Notes under the pieces: model-generated | Told to the model about the DNA's origin: nothing | Database searches by the model: none | Seen by the model: the letters and a program-made list of their open reading frames with translations, nothing else | NCBI GenBank assembly: GCA_964035795.1 | Contig: OZ038321.1 | Span: 27,753,387-27,817,386 of the forward strand | DNA length: 64,000 nucleotides | Direction of reading: 5' to 3' | From: Pterobdella sp. o SKG-2022 | Taxonomy: Eukaryota; Annelida; Clitellata; Hirudinida; Piscicolidae | Shown here: piece after piece, positions 1 to 13,700 of the stretch | How the letters are laid out: every line of letters starts with the position of its first letter | Position numbering within the stretch: the stretch's first letter is position 1 | Made by a program: the position numbers and the translations under genes

Positions 1-462
1 TTGCTAGAATTTATTTTCATCAAGTTTAAAACCAGACTTTTTCATAAGGATCACTAACCATCACTAAACTTCATATTAACTATTTTAAGAACTCAATCCT
101 TAAACAAAACTTTTAAATAAAATTATTAATTTTCCATACTAATAATTATCTGAGTATCGCTATAATCATGCTGAATAATTAAATTGATTACAAAAAAGTT
201 TCTTCATTTAAAACTTCCAATAGTTTCATTTTGATCCAATTGAAAGATCAGCACACATGCAAACATTCAAGGGTTCAAATTAATAATTCATAACAACTCC
301 TATAAGTTTTTTAACTTTTTATTTGCCAAACCTCTCACATCAATTGCATTTTAAGAAAATATCTATTAACCAAATTATTATTTCTTTTATTAAATAATTA
401 AAAATTTGAAAATTCTTATGTATATAGTTTATTTATAAAATTCTCAACTTGGTTTTTTCCAG
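1..462. other. Non-coding, probably Rab10 intron or upstream sequence
   Basis: AT-rich sequence ending in a pyrimidine tract and an AG acceptor at 461-462, directly before the first Rab10 exon seen here. I find no P-loop (GDSGVGKT-type) coding sequence in it. The missing 5' exon or exons should therefore lie upstream of the window, and this stretch is most likely intron. Confidence 0.6.
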
Positions 463-3400
463 GGATTGATTTCAAAATCAAAACAGTAGATTTGGGTGGG
501 AAGAAAATAAAGCTACAAATATGGTATGTGCACTTGGTTATTATTGATGAATATATAACAATTTTATGATTCATTCTTCTATGAAATTTTATAATTGATT
601 CATATTGAAACTTCCACAATTGATTGCTAAAAAGCCTAAAGAATAAAATAATGATTAAACATATACATTCAATAGTGAGACTGTGAATAGCAAAAGTCTT
701 CAGGCTCAAAATTCTTGAGATTAATTCTTTTAATCATCATAACCCAAAAATTTTCAACGTTTTGATTCCCACATTCCTGATTTTGAATAATTTCAACCAT
801 GGATTTATTTAGTTAGGAGTCATCACAATTCATTTTTTTACTTTTTAAATCTGTGTTTTTTATTTTCTTTTAGATTTCAAAAAGGATAACTCGTTTCCAT
901 TTTGAATTTTTATCGGTTCTCATTTCAAAAATATTTTTTTTTAAACCTAACTTGAATGTTGTTTAAGTTTTTAAAAATATAACTTCTCCATCCACATTTT
1001 TTTAGTTTTTTTGGATAAAAATATTTGTCAATATAGTCTCACTAAAAAGTATTTATTCAGTTTTTTAACTTGAAGAATTTGAAAAAGCATAAGTTTGAGT
1101 TTTATATTTTTTATTCAACAGCTTCGACGCAAAATTCATTTTTCCTAAAAGTTTCAGATCAAAATTACTTACAGAATAAGTAAAAGTTTTATAAAGAATT
1201 AATTATGAAAACTGAAAAATATTCTTTAGAAGCAAAATTTCCATAAAATATAATTTTCAATCATTCATAATTTAAATAAGAAAAATTTATTTAAGTTTAT
1301 ATCAACAATATTTGAATTTTTTTGAAAAATATAAATAATACGAAAATATACACTATTTTAAGGCTTTGAACAGAAAGCCAAAATACTTAATGATGTATAT
1401 CGGAGTAACGAAAAGCTTTGTGTTAGCGAAATATTACCAGTTTTCATTTAACTCTAATTATGGCGAACATAAAATATTGCAACTAGATTACGTCAAATCC
1501 AATTATAATGTGTTCAATAATATTGAAAATCATTATATCTATTTTTTCATCGTCATTATTCTTTCGGTTTAACATATGCCTTGATATTCACTTGTTATGG
1601 TTGTTTCAAAGATGTTTTTTAAACTATCAACGTGCGTTCAACATTCTTTGTTTCTAAATTACACCAATACAAAAATTACTTGATTTTTATTTTCAGGCCA
1701 AAACGTTTATGAAATCGCTAATATTAACTAGTTAAAAAGATAATAGTAAATAAAAATAATAATAGTAATAAGCATAAACTATGATGACGGTTGAGAAACA
1801 AATATAAAAGAACCATATTTAAGCATAGTGCTTTTGGCAGTTGTTCTTGGTTTGGATATGCGTTAACATAGTTCGAATACACTTCAACCCGCAGTCATTT
1901 AATGATTGTTTCATTACTTAATTTCTTTTTATTATTTTACCATAGTATTTTATAGATATAATTCTTTACACAGCACTCATCACCATTCCACATGTGACAT
2001 TATGATTGAAACAACCATAAAACACATCATCGTTTTTATGGTTTAAAAAATAAAATAAAACAAATAACGATAATTGTGTAGGAGCATAAACTTCAGTGGT
2101 TTCAAATACCACTTAAGAACAATCAAATCCAATCGTTATTATTTATAAATTATGACTTTCACAAACACACACGCAATCAAAAACACGCACATACACACAC
2201 AGGGATACAGCGGGCCAGGAGCGATTCCACACCATCACCACTTCATACTACAGAGGGGCCATGGGCATCATTCTTGTGTATGATATAACGTCGTCTAAAA
2301 CATTTGATAATATCTCCAAGTGGCTACGTTGTATTGATGAGGTGGGTGGCACGAGGGGTGCGGTGGTTCTTGTAGGGTTATATTGGAGAGGATGATGATG
2401 TTCAAATAATGAAGAAAAAGGTGGTTGGTAGGTTTTGTCAAGTATGGATATTCTTGGTTTGACTTTTGAGGTTTTAAGATCGTGATGATGAGGATAAAGA
2501 TTGAATATTATTTTTTATAATACTAAGATATTATAAGGTAGTAGCGAGTTTAATATTGGTGAAGTGCTTGTGATACTTTTATAAAGATAAAACTATTTAG
2601 TATCTTTTTGCCCCCATAACCATAGATGCTGACGTTGGCTAAGTTCTTTCAAATCTTTTATTCAAGGCGTCTTCTCGTCTGATCTTTGAAGGATTAGTTT
2701 TTCGAGGTTTTTCTGGGTACACACTTTAGTTCTTTAAACTGATATAAAATACTATCTAACAATTTTTATTCAAACTTGAATTTCCTAGTGCTTAGTTAAT
2801 TAATACAGCGCGTATAGTAAATGTATTAATTTTATGCGGTAATTAATAACTAGAATGTTACACGGCATGAATTATATACTTGTGAAAATTCAATTTGAGT
2901 TTTATTGAGCCTGCTAGTCAATACACCATCCATCTCTTGCCGGCCAGCCCTATCAAATCGACTACTACCATATTCAATTGTTTATACTCTTATAATCCAA
3001 AAGTTAGGTAGTTTGGGTTGAACACATTGGTTTCAGGCTAGTTTGGGCTAGTTTAGTTACTCTTCAAAGCTATCTTTTAAAAATTTTTTATTGATTTTCA
3101 AATAGAGACTGAAATTACATGAAAAGGAACGCAACACTCATTGTATTTTTGATAACTAACCTTCGATATTAAAAAAATCATTATTCATCTTAAATTTTCA
3201 AGGTTCTCTTTATTAAAATAAAAATTATAATAATTTGAACAATTATTTAATGTTTCAAGAACCATTATTTTGAAATATATCAGTCTCAACGAATGAGCTG
3301 TTCTGTTTCACTGCCGTTTGTAAACTGCGGTTTTAACCTCTATAGATACATTTTTTTAAGATATCGTTAGTTTTATTTTCAATAAACCACTAGAATTTTA

Positions 3401-6321
3401 AGTTAATAATAAGTTAAAGATAAGTCATTCGGAGTCTGTTTAAAATATTAAAAATAGTCATTTCTAATGTTTTGTTTTTACCTTCAGGCATGCATTTGAA
3501 TGACGATAAGCATTTAAACAAGCCTCAATCTTTGCCACAACACTCAAAAGTTCTATCGATTCCATTATTTTAGATACCATCCTTATTGTATATTTCAAAA
3601 TGATTATAATAGACCCGCACTATGGTTTAAATCCGACTCATCCCTGATATTGTCAGATTATTCAGTAGTAAATATAACTTGCTTGTCACTTTATCCATTC
3701 TTATAAAAATAATAAGAATAAAAAAAATAATAATCATCCCACTATAATAATGAATTGTAGTCGTGAGAGCACTTTACGTACATCACACCACATTATTGTG
3801 TCTTTATGCACACCTCAAACGGCAAGCACAGAGAACAACTTTTTTAAATCACACTTTGGTCCAATCATTTACTTCATTTTGTATTCATTACAGCACGCGA
3901 ATGCTGACGTTGAAAAGATGATTTTGGGCAATAAATGCGATATGGACGACCGTAGACAGGTACCTAAAGAGAAAGGCGAAGAAGTAAGTCTATCTTTTAT
4001 TTTCGTTGTTATCACAGGTTTTCTATCTACGCACTGTCATCGTTATCATCACAAGTTTTTTATATATGCATTATTATCTTTATTATCAAAAGGCTTGTAT
4101 CTGTCCGTTGTTAACGTATGTAGACCCTGCATCTCTGTGAGATGAGAACTTTCAGGTGTTAGAAAATGAAGCTGTTTTCTTTTGAATACGGAATCTTATT
4201 GTTTACTATATAATAACGTTATATCGTTTACTATATAATAGTATAACGTTATATCGTTTACTATGAAATACTCGGTATATAAAATAAGAATGGCATTTTT
4301 AGTAGACCACAAAGAACGATACAAAGCTTTATAAACATTCCAACTTGAAACATCGACAGATAGCGTTGCAGCATCATATTCCCTTCCTTGAAACCAGTGC
4401 TAAAAACGATATCAACGTCGAAAAGGCCTTCTTGCAACTAGCCGGGGCCATTCTTGAGAAGGTCAGTGTGCACGTATTCAACTTGCTTATGTATTATGCA
4501 GCAGGGGTGGTGACTTTGGAATCAGCTGAAGATTTAACGCCAACCTGTCAATAATCATTGTGTGTTAGGTTGAAGGGTTGTTTTTTATGATGGTTGGTGT
4601 TTTCTGTAGATTCAAGGTGCGTGATATTGTAGTTTGCTTCATCAATAATATCCAGAACCTTTCTAACGAGTTCATTTTTGGAATGAAATCAAGTGTTATA
4701 TACCATGCCATATCTGATTAAGAGTGCTTTATTAAGTTTATGAAGTAAAGTCCTAAATTTAATTCAAACCATCAATCCAATCAAATTTATAGACTACACT
4801 GTCTCAATTGATAGAGCATTAAAAAATTTATCTTAATGTACTGGGTTCGATCCCATATCGCGTCAACATTAAACTGTGTGTTTTGCTAAAAATTTGATTT
4901 ATAACGTTCAACCACCTCGCTATGAGAACATAAAAAAGTTGAACGAAGAAGAAAAAGATTTTCTTCACAAGGAGTAAGACATAAAGATTGTAGCATGATT
5001 TATTGTAGGCTTCTTGGGCACAAACCCCCACGGGGAAACACCATACATAAATGGTGTTGAATAGAGACAAGAAATATGCAGCTGAGTTATATAGACAAGT
5101 AAACGCATCTTGCTGAAATATTCTGTCCATGTTTGGTAGATATAATGTTGACGTATTATGGTAAGACTATACTTACCGAAAATTTTAGCTATTTTTGCTC
5201 AATAAATGTACTAAATTTTTTTCCATAAATTGACGTTGAAGACTATTGATAATGATAAGATCATGATATGTATCAAGGATAACCTATCAACTTAAACCGC
5301 CATAATAACTAAAATAATGAAAAAATTTTTATTTTTGATTCTTATGTTCCACGCAAAGAAAGAAAGTGACCTTTTGGCTCAAGAAATGCTTTTAATGATG
5401 AGGTCATGGTACTGATGATTGGGACAATGGTGTTATGTGTATGGGGTGATTGTGGCAGGGGTAGGAATTATGATGATTATGATGGGGGTTGGTAAGGGAA
5501 ATGATGATGGTAGTTATAATAGCGGGAAGATAATGATGGCAGAGGTGATGATGATGATGATGGTGATGACAATGATGGTGATGCAATTGATGATGATGTT
5601 TGATGATACATGTTATTATTAGTCGGTGAATGACGTAGCTTAATGCATTTTTTTAATATGAAAAATATTCATAGACATAATTAAAGTAGGATTTATGTGA
5701 TAAAGTATACATTTCAAAATGACGGTTTTTTTTGTATGATGAAATGCAAATAAATATATATGATCTTCGATTATATATCAAATAGAGGACATAAAGAGAA
5801 TCATAAATAAGAATTACTAATGCTAATGCTAAAGTAAGATTTGAACGTTTGAAACCCGGAATAAGGAAATTAAATTAGCAAAAGGCGAATTTCTCTCTGT
5901 ATGGCACTCTTGAAAACACTGCAGTCATTCTTACATAGAGATTCAGACTTTCAAGCTTAGTGTCTGTGATGTATTCTCATTTTTGTTCCTTATGATTGAG
6001 TTTTTGGTGGTCAAGTTTTTTAGTTGTAATATGTTGTAATTTATTTGAATCTATGTTTTGAAGATGGTGAGGATAGGAGTAATGATTAGGTTGAAGATGG
6101 GGAGGGGGAGTTAGTTGTATTAGTGACATTGCACTGCTCCTACTACTGTTACTATTATTACTACTAATACTACTACTACTAATGGTGCTAAAATTACTAT
6201 TACTACTGCTACTACTACGAATCATAAAATATCACCCACTTGACAGACACCAAACAAAGAAGTGGTATCGACGAAGCCTGGGGTAGAGATGGGAAACAGC
6301 GCGTCCTCTTCGTGTTGTTGA
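463..6321 (+). CDS. RAB10: Rab10 small GTPase, five 3' exons (5' end outside window)
   Basis: Rab GTPase that in animals controls polarised secretion, endosomal recycling and ER dynamics on membranes. Exons: 463-523, 2203-2341, 3894-3983, 4360-4461 and 6247-6321; all junctions are GT..AG and in phase. Visible motifs in order: IDFKIKT (end of switch I, RabF1), KLQIW, then [18 protein letters not shown] (G3/switch II), GNKCD (G4), ETSAK (G5), and a hypervariable tail ending SSSCC before TGA, the di-cysteine geranylgeranylation site. [22 protein letters not shown] and NKCDMDD fit Rab10 better than Rab8 or Rab13. About 155 codons are present, against a family length near 200; the missing N-terminus holds the P-loop and lies left of the window. 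The last exon is only 24 codons and is identified by phase, a TGACAG acceptor and the CC end. Introns hold microsatellites and a tRNA-like repeat. Nothing suggests a broken gene. Confidence 0.93.
524..2202 (+). other. Rab10 intron, no other gene seen
   Basis: Intron bounded by donor GTATGTG at 524 and acceptor CACACACAG ending at 2202. It is AT-rich with a CA-rich acceptor tract. One copy of the recurrent AAAAGCTTTGTG motif lies near 1409-1420. A 68-codon open frame at 1366-1572 has no recognisable similarity and looks like chance. Confidence 0.6.
4213..4268. repeat. Short tandem repeat, about 30-bp unit, in a Rab10 intron
   Basis: The stretch repeats a unit containing the palindrome ATAACGTTAT followed by ATCGTTTACTATATAATA. 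There are a little over two copies in the 376-bp intron between Rab10 exons ending at 3983 and starting at 4360. Confidence 0.75.
4797..5060 (+). repeat. Degenerate tRNA-derived SINE copy in Rab10 intron
   Basis: The head looks like a decayed tRNA: TCTCAATTGATAGAGCA matches the D-arm/A-box region and CTGGGTTCGATCCCA is a good T-arm with B box. About 100 bases on, CACAAGGAGTAAGAC matches the CACAAGGAGTA box of the SINE copies at 16026, 35859 and 45738, so this is an older relative of that family. The right end is not well defined. It lies in the last Rab10 intron. Confidence 0.6.
5404..5612. repeat. ATG/GAT-rich degenerate microsatellite
   Basis: Long run of ATGATG and GGTGATG-type trinucleotides inside the last Rab10 intron. 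On the other strand it reads as a His-rich open frame, which is an artefact of the repeat. Not coding. Confidence 0.8.
6112..6223. repeat. ACT/TAC trinucleotide microsatellite
   Basis: TACTACTGTTACTATTATTACTAC-like runs immediately upstream of the last Rab10 exon. The Ser-rich open frame on the minus strand is a translation of the repeat and is not a gene. Confidence 0.75.
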
Positions 6322-7715
6322 CATTCCAATTCTTTCGAACGATCATAAATACGGATAACTTTTTATTTTTTCTCATTATATGTTCTATGTTTTGTTTTTA
6401 CATTATATTGAACGAAAATTGATAAATTTTTGATTAGCTTTATGAAATTTTATGGGAAACTCTACTTTAAGATTATTGACTTAAAATAGTTTTATATTTA
6501 ATTTTGCCTTTCAAATCATTGGAGTTGATTATGATAGAGACTTTAATTATTTTGATTACTCCACGCAAGATAATCCTTGATGAGAGGAATAAAAATTTTC
6601 ACTTTATACAGTTTCAAAATCATTTTGCCCCAATACCACGTTTAACCTTCTATTGTAGATTATCCTTATAAGGGCTTGCTTCATTTCGATTTTTAAATTT
6701 TCGTCAAAAATTAAGTGTAATAAATAGAAAGTTTATTAATGTCTGGAAAGCAACAACGAAGTCTTATGAACGCCATCAAACGTTATCCATTCGTTTAAAG
6801 CAACGCACTTGCAAGGAGATAGACGGATAAAATGGCTAAAAATAGACCTCACACCTTTTAGAAATATCAACCTATACTTGTAAAAAAGTTTATTTTAAAA
6901 AAAATTATTTTTTTATTAAAGTTTTACGATAAAAATTGCAACTTGCACATAGAATTCAATTTAGATTTTCTTTAGAATAGATGTTTCAAAATTATCTTTC
7001 TTTTTTTTCCTTATCATAAAATATACTCCTAATCTTCAAAAAAAATGCTCTAGCAAAAAAACTTCCAAAATTGCCATAAAACAATTTATCTATGAAGCAT
7101 TTCTCAAAAACCTTTTAGAAAAATTTTAGCTTAAAAAGAGATTTTTAAAACTGAATTTCAAAACTTGAAGGATTTAAAAAAATGCTTATGGCAAAAAAAA
7201 CTATGATCGTCGACAAATCTAGCTCCGCAACTGAGCTAAACATATCGAGCATCACAGTTTTGTTCCCATTGAAGGGATCGATAAAATTTTAATATTTGCA
7301 CTTTAATTTCTGTAGATATATTTCTAAAATTAATATATACAAATCAATAACTTAATTTTTTAGAGACATTCTTATGTACTTATAAGCAATATCAACAATT
7401 TTCAACATCAATTTATGGAAAAAAATTGACGTTGAAAACTGTTAAAAACTTAATTATAATCAAAAACCCCAACAAAATTCACGAAAAGATGAAAAACTTT
7501 CTTTATCAACTGCTTCATTCAATTAAAAATATATTCAATACTTCGGTATGTTATTTTGAAGAATTCTTTGATACAAGCAATGTTTTGATACGAAAGATTT
7601 TCCACGCCATCCACGTTGCCATCATAAACTTCATTTCAAGTGTTTCTCATCTCAGTTTTTTCTGTGATGTACTTAAACAAAACCTTCCAAGATGATTAAT
7701 GTATTTCTAGACGCT
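6322..7715. other. Intergenic/3' flanks of convergent Rab10 and receptor genes
   Basis: Rab10 (+) ends at 6321 and the receptor (-) ends at 7716, so this 1.4 kb holds both 3' untranslated regions. The sequence is AT-rich. A weak antisense tRNA-like patch lies near 7210-7275. I see no further coding exon; the 89-codon frame at 7426-7695 has no family features. Confidence 0.55.
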
Positions 7716-10700
7716 TCATCTTTTCTTATCATCGTTTGTCAAAGGTATAGTGCTTCGTTTGTGCTGCAAATTTGTTGAGTCACTGGGTTGACTTCTGACG
7801 TTTGTGAAACAAGGAACGCATCTTACTACACTCCTGAAAGCTTGTCTGAATTCCTTGGAAGCGCAATTGTATATGACAGGGTTCACGCATGAGTTTGAGT
7901 AAGCCAACACGTGCCATAACATCCCGAAAACCTGTTAGGGTGTGGTGGAAACAAAAAAAGTGAATTAAAGTAAAAATTTAATTTTTTGAAAAATTTTGAT
8001 CAAACCTTATTGCATTTTTTAGATTTTTTTAATAAATGAAAAATAAAAAAGTTTGAAACAAAATGGCTAAAAGTTTATCTGAACAGAAAAAATTTCTTGG
8101 CAGTTCTACTTTCCTTTTGATTACTTTTTCGAACGTTTATTGCAAACTGAATATTAAAAAAGCAAATGCTATTTTGGCAGATGAGGGTTTTGCTTGTAGA
8201 AATTTTTCAAACATCGAAGAAAATAAGTGTAAAACAGGTATACTAAGTTGGTTTTTAACAAAAAATTTTAAATAAATGATATTTCCAAAGTTTTCATCGA
8301 CATTTTGCGTTACAATTAAAATTATAATTTGGAATTTCAAAATTGAATTTAATTTCCGCTTAATTTAAACTAAAAAAAAACGATACATTTATAAAAAACT
8401 CTACAATAACAGAAATGAAATATATTACAAAATTTCCCAGTGCAACACGTATCAGCTCTTGCATATGTATCGACCCCTTAACGCGTTGCACAGATGGAAA
8501 AATGTTGCTCAATCATTTGGTCAGTGCTATCCTTCTTCAAGACTACTCCCAATTAAACTCCTACAATACTCTGCTGAAAGTAATTTCCCTCATTGAAATA
8601 TTGGCATTTGAATATCAAAGTTCTGTGAACCCACTGTTTGTTAACCCACCCTCATTGGGATTAATTTCAGTGAACCAAAACTTCATTTGATTTCAACAAA
8701 AGCATTTTTTCTTCCATCTTATATCTGTATTGGGTAATAATACTGTAAAGAAAACGAACTTTTATCATTCATTTTCGCTCCAAATGACAGCAAATGATAA
8801 TACTGTTATCTTATTCTTTAATATGTCTTTTAAGAGGATAATTCACTTCCAACTTAATAGCTCTTCAAAACAACACCGACTCATCTCGCAAAATTTTTAG
8901 AAAACCATTTTTGATGTTTTCTTGAAGTTGCGCCAATAATATCTAAAAACGTCAAAACGCCAAAAGTAATTATTTTCACGATTGGACTGAAGTCGTTGAA
9001 AAGAATTTTTAAGAAGCATTTTTTATCAAAAATTGTATGAATTTTGTTTTGGTTGTTCACTGAATTCATTTATTGTGAGAAAACTAAGGTTGGCTGACTT
9101 GGCAATGAAAGCTTCATTCTCTAGAGAGTGGGAATTATATTCAGACGCAGACAATTAATTTATTTTCTTCAAACCTCTAAAACCCAGCATGCCATGGTTT
9201 TTTGCAACAGTCTTCAGTCTTTTGTGGTAATATTTTTTGACTGAGCCTTTTAAAAAGAGTTTGATGATGTTGAATGACTTGTTTGAGGCTTAAAATTTCA
9301 GATCGTGTCAGTCTTTTTTGTGCTCAGCTCTAGTTTGAACCATTTCTTACTCGAAAAATGCCTCATTTTGAAATTTTTATGATGAAAATATTGATGATGT
9401 TGCTTATTTTCTTTGAGTTTTAGAGAATTCTATATTTATTGAGAGTTTAAACTTCTAAAGTAAGTTGGTGTTTAAAATTTACTAAGTGACAACTGTAAAA
9501 TTACTCGAAAAAATTTATAAAAGTTTGATTCCTCAAAATACTTCCTTCTTTAGTGTTACTTATGTATGTCTTCAATCATCCAGCCATTTCAAATGTTTAG
9601 TATTCAATTACTCAAATATTTCAATCTTTATACAAAAAGTTCCAGATGTTAACTACAACCCTTGGAAAAATGAAAAAGTTTTAGGCTGAAATGCAATTTG
9701 ATCCACATTATTTGGAATTTAAATATTAAAGATGATGAAACTAAAACTGAAGGACCTTGTAAACTAGTTTTAAAAACAATCAACAGGATATCTGCTGTTA
9801 TGGGAAAGCTTGTAATGGCGGAATAAAAGAAGAAAGAAAAAGTAAATTTTGAAAAAAGATTTGAAAATAATAAACGTCATACTAAATTTTAAAGGTTGCT
9901 AATAAAAATTGCATAGAAATTGAAGCAGAGTAATGAAAAAAAATTTGAAAAAGTATTAAGAGTACTGTAGCGAGCACACTTATAATGACCAAGCTGTGAG
10001 AATTCCATTTTTTTTTCTTGTTATAAAGACATTTTCTTCTGGTCTTTATGCAATTGAACAGAATTTTTTCTATTTCAAGAGTTTCAAAAGTTTCAATTAT
10101 TTTTAGGTTATTAAAAAAACATACATTCAGCTTTAGAAATGATCAAACCTAATTTTGGTTTAATCAAGAATTTCACAAGGATCCATTCTTTCCTCGAGCG
10201 TCTGATGTAATCATCACATTAGAAGTGATTTGAGAAAGTAAACGAACTATATTTATTTCAACAAAAAAAATGAAACAAGAAAAAATGGGAACATAAGAAT
10301 TGCAATGAAAATGATCCAATAAACTTTCTGCCACTCAAAATAATGAATATTTAGATGACATATCTGCAGATTTTATAAAAAGTGAATTTTCTCATTTGAA
10401 CTCGAAAATTTTGTAACCTGAGGCTTAAATGAAGTCACTAGTCGAATATATTATGTGATTGAAACTGAGCATTATTGATAAAATATACTTAGATAAAACT
10501 TGGTGACAAATCCTTTCAAAAACCGAAAAATATAAATTAAAAACTCACAAAACCGAAAAATACCTGTCACAATATTGCTTCTGTTGGGTCTTGGTTTTTT
10601 GCAAGTTTGAAAACAACATAAAAAGCATTTTTGAATAATAAAAATTCAAAGAAAAACAGAAAAAGCATGAAAGACTCATCATAACCGTATTGAGTTTTTA

Positions 10701-13700
10701 ATGACCTTGACCCCAAAAAGGTCAAGTTTTTTAAATCGTATTTTGAACTTGAAATTAATTTTTATTGAGTGAAAAAAAGTTTCTGAAAAAATTCAAATAC
10801 AATTTTTTTTATTTTTTCCACGACTCGAAAAGCGTTCAATATTTTCAAAATCGTAACACAAATTTATATACATAATCCAATCTCATCTGACAAAGTATTC
10901 AAAATTTAATACCCGAGCTCAAATTTCATTTTTAGAACATCCTCGCATATGACGTAGTGAAATTCCCAAAACAGTTTCAACAATATTACAGCTTATTTGT
11001 GTGTGTTAGTACGCAAACTGTATACAATTATGATGTGCCTGTGAAGAACAAATAGTCTTATACGAAATAACAAAGAATATTTTTGGATCTCTAATAAGAA
11101 AGCATTCAACTAATTGCTTGTGACCCTGGTTTCACAAGATTCTTCAAGTTACATTCATCGTTTCATCTCACCACAAAACATTAGGTTTTACTGACTTGCT
11201 CTTTTCAATAGAAATCTATAAATATCTATAAATAAAAACTTATGGCTAAACTCAGTATAAATGGCCATTGTGAGGATTTCTAAAATGAAATAAAAACAGC
11301 AATGAAAATATTGCTTTATAATTCTCAAAAAAACTCTTTTTTTTATAATATCACTCAAAAAATGAAAAAAAAATAAATAGAGTATATTTATAGCCCATTG
11401 CACGGAAATCCTTGACACGAGTGCTGTCTCGAAAACGTCTCAAAAGTTTGAATAAATCTTTGAAAACCACTCAATACTGAATACTTTGTGCACAATATAC
11501 GATTTTTTACATTTAAAAATCAATTTTTTTATAGCTTTTTAAATGCGCAAAAAAACTAACTATAATCTTGCTCCAATTGGAGTTTTGACAGAAAAAAATT
11601 CTTTAATACAAAAAGCTCAGAAAAAATAAAAACTTATGAAGCATTAGCACCCCATTAATGATTCGCGTGGATTTCAAAAATATGCTGGTAATATGAACAC
11701 TTTTTTATGTAAAATTTTTCGAAACTTTTAAGTCAAAAATAGATTTTTTCAATCCATTTATTCAAAGCAAAAAAACTATAGCTTTTGATAAGTTTAGCTT
11801 TATCAAAAACTTCAGAGAAAAAGTATATGTATTGTCGTAGAACAAGAATTTTATTTGAAAAAATAAGACTTATTTGTCGCCTGCACTTGTGACTTTTAGG
11901 TTTTTCTACTTTAATATTAATGTCTTATCATATAATTATTTAAATGAAGGTTTTCTATTTCAAATAAGACAGCTTTTTAGATTTTAAAATGCCTCGATAA
12001 ATATAATTAGCTAATTTTCGACCTTTTTGAAGCTACTTTTATTTGAATTTTTGCAAAAATTGCCACTTTCAGTTGAGTGACCTTTAAGATCAAAAATCTT
12101 TGTTTTCATATTTATAATGATATACCTGGAAAAATTAAATTATCTGATGTATTTTAGGGAAATTTCTCCAAGTTTCCTTCCATAATTGAATTTTATCATA
12201 AAAGATGTAACCATTTGTGAAATAAACCTCTGAATTTCATAAACTTTTCATTGAAATTTTGATTCAGTGAAATTACTCTAAAAATATGCTCCATTGAAAA
12301 AAGGCTAATTGAATAACTTTAATCATAGTGAATGTTTAACGCTCTATAAATTGACATTACGCTTATAACTATTTCTCTTCTTAATCCTCTCTTTAAAGGT
12401 CTATAAAAGATATATGCATTGACTTAGTTTTAAAAGATATTATCCTTTTAAAACCTCTTTTATAGAAGGTTCTTACAAGCTAAAACAATTATTTCCTTTT
12501 TTGTATTTCTTATTTTCATGTCAAAAAAAAGTTTTTCTATTGGATTTCAAAAGAATGTATTACTTCTTAAATAACTCGAATTTTATGTAGTTTCTTCAAA
12601 TTATGAAACCTTTTGAAAATGAGGTTTATGGCCATATAACACAGTAGCTAAAATATCTGCATTATATCCCTGCATTTCTCTGGTCTGCTGTGGTCTGTTA
12701 AGCTTTTTTTTATTCTCAATTTTATCGAGATGGTTTCTGCAAGATTATTTCACAAAAACCAACCGTCTAGGCAAGCATCTCATTAAAAATCTTTTGGAAT
12801 TCAATATCCACCATCTCCACACTTCTTCCAAATTCTGTCTCCACATTTGAGAAATTTTCTTAACTCACGCTAAATGAAATCACCCATCAAACAGAAAGTC
12901 AATATTACGTCGCACGACTAGTTGACTACTTCTTCCAAATTCTGTCTTCACGAAGTTTATCATTTAAAAGCCTGCGATTAAGACGACTAATTTGATGTTA
13001 TTGAAAACCTCATCTGGGGCAAAGTTTCATGAATGAAATAATATATCGAAAATAAAACAATAATGAGATTAAGACACGATAAAGCGTCAAGATGAATGGG
13101 AGTAATCTAATTGATGGCTTAAAAACTCCATGAGCCATGTGGATAATGATACCTACAAATGATTTGAGCAATCTGTTTATAATAACCTGCTTCGCATCTC
13201 AAAACTTCGAGTAATGGTTCTATTAAAAGTCTAATAAATTTGAACTTTTAATTAAAATAAATTATTAAATGCGATTTTTTCATTTATTTAGCCGAAGAAT
13301 TTAATTTGTTTTTACGTTGGAACTTACTGGGAAGCTTTGTAATATGTTCGGAACTTAATCTAACTTGGAGCTTTTCAGAAGTAATATTTAAAAAAACGTT
13401 ATGTGAAGATTGAAATATAAAGAAATTTAATTAATTAAAGTAATGAGTTAGTTGGATAGATAAATGAGAGAAAACAAGAAAAACAGAAAGATTTAATGTT
13501 TCCAATCTTTAGAATGGCTTGTACCAATAATAACTCTAATGAACTTTGAAGTCTTAGCTGAAAGACACCAAATGAAAACCAGCTTGGCTTTGATAATAAT
13601 GAGAAAATGACGAATAAAAACAATGGAACTTGGTTTTACGGAAAGCTTCGTGCATTTTTGTCAATGTGTCTGCGTTAGTACAGTTATTTAGAGGCTAATG

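Noticed and set aside
5404..5622. His-rich and Met-rich open frames on opposite strands
   Set aside because: Both come from an ATG/GAT microsatellite within the last Rab10 intron.
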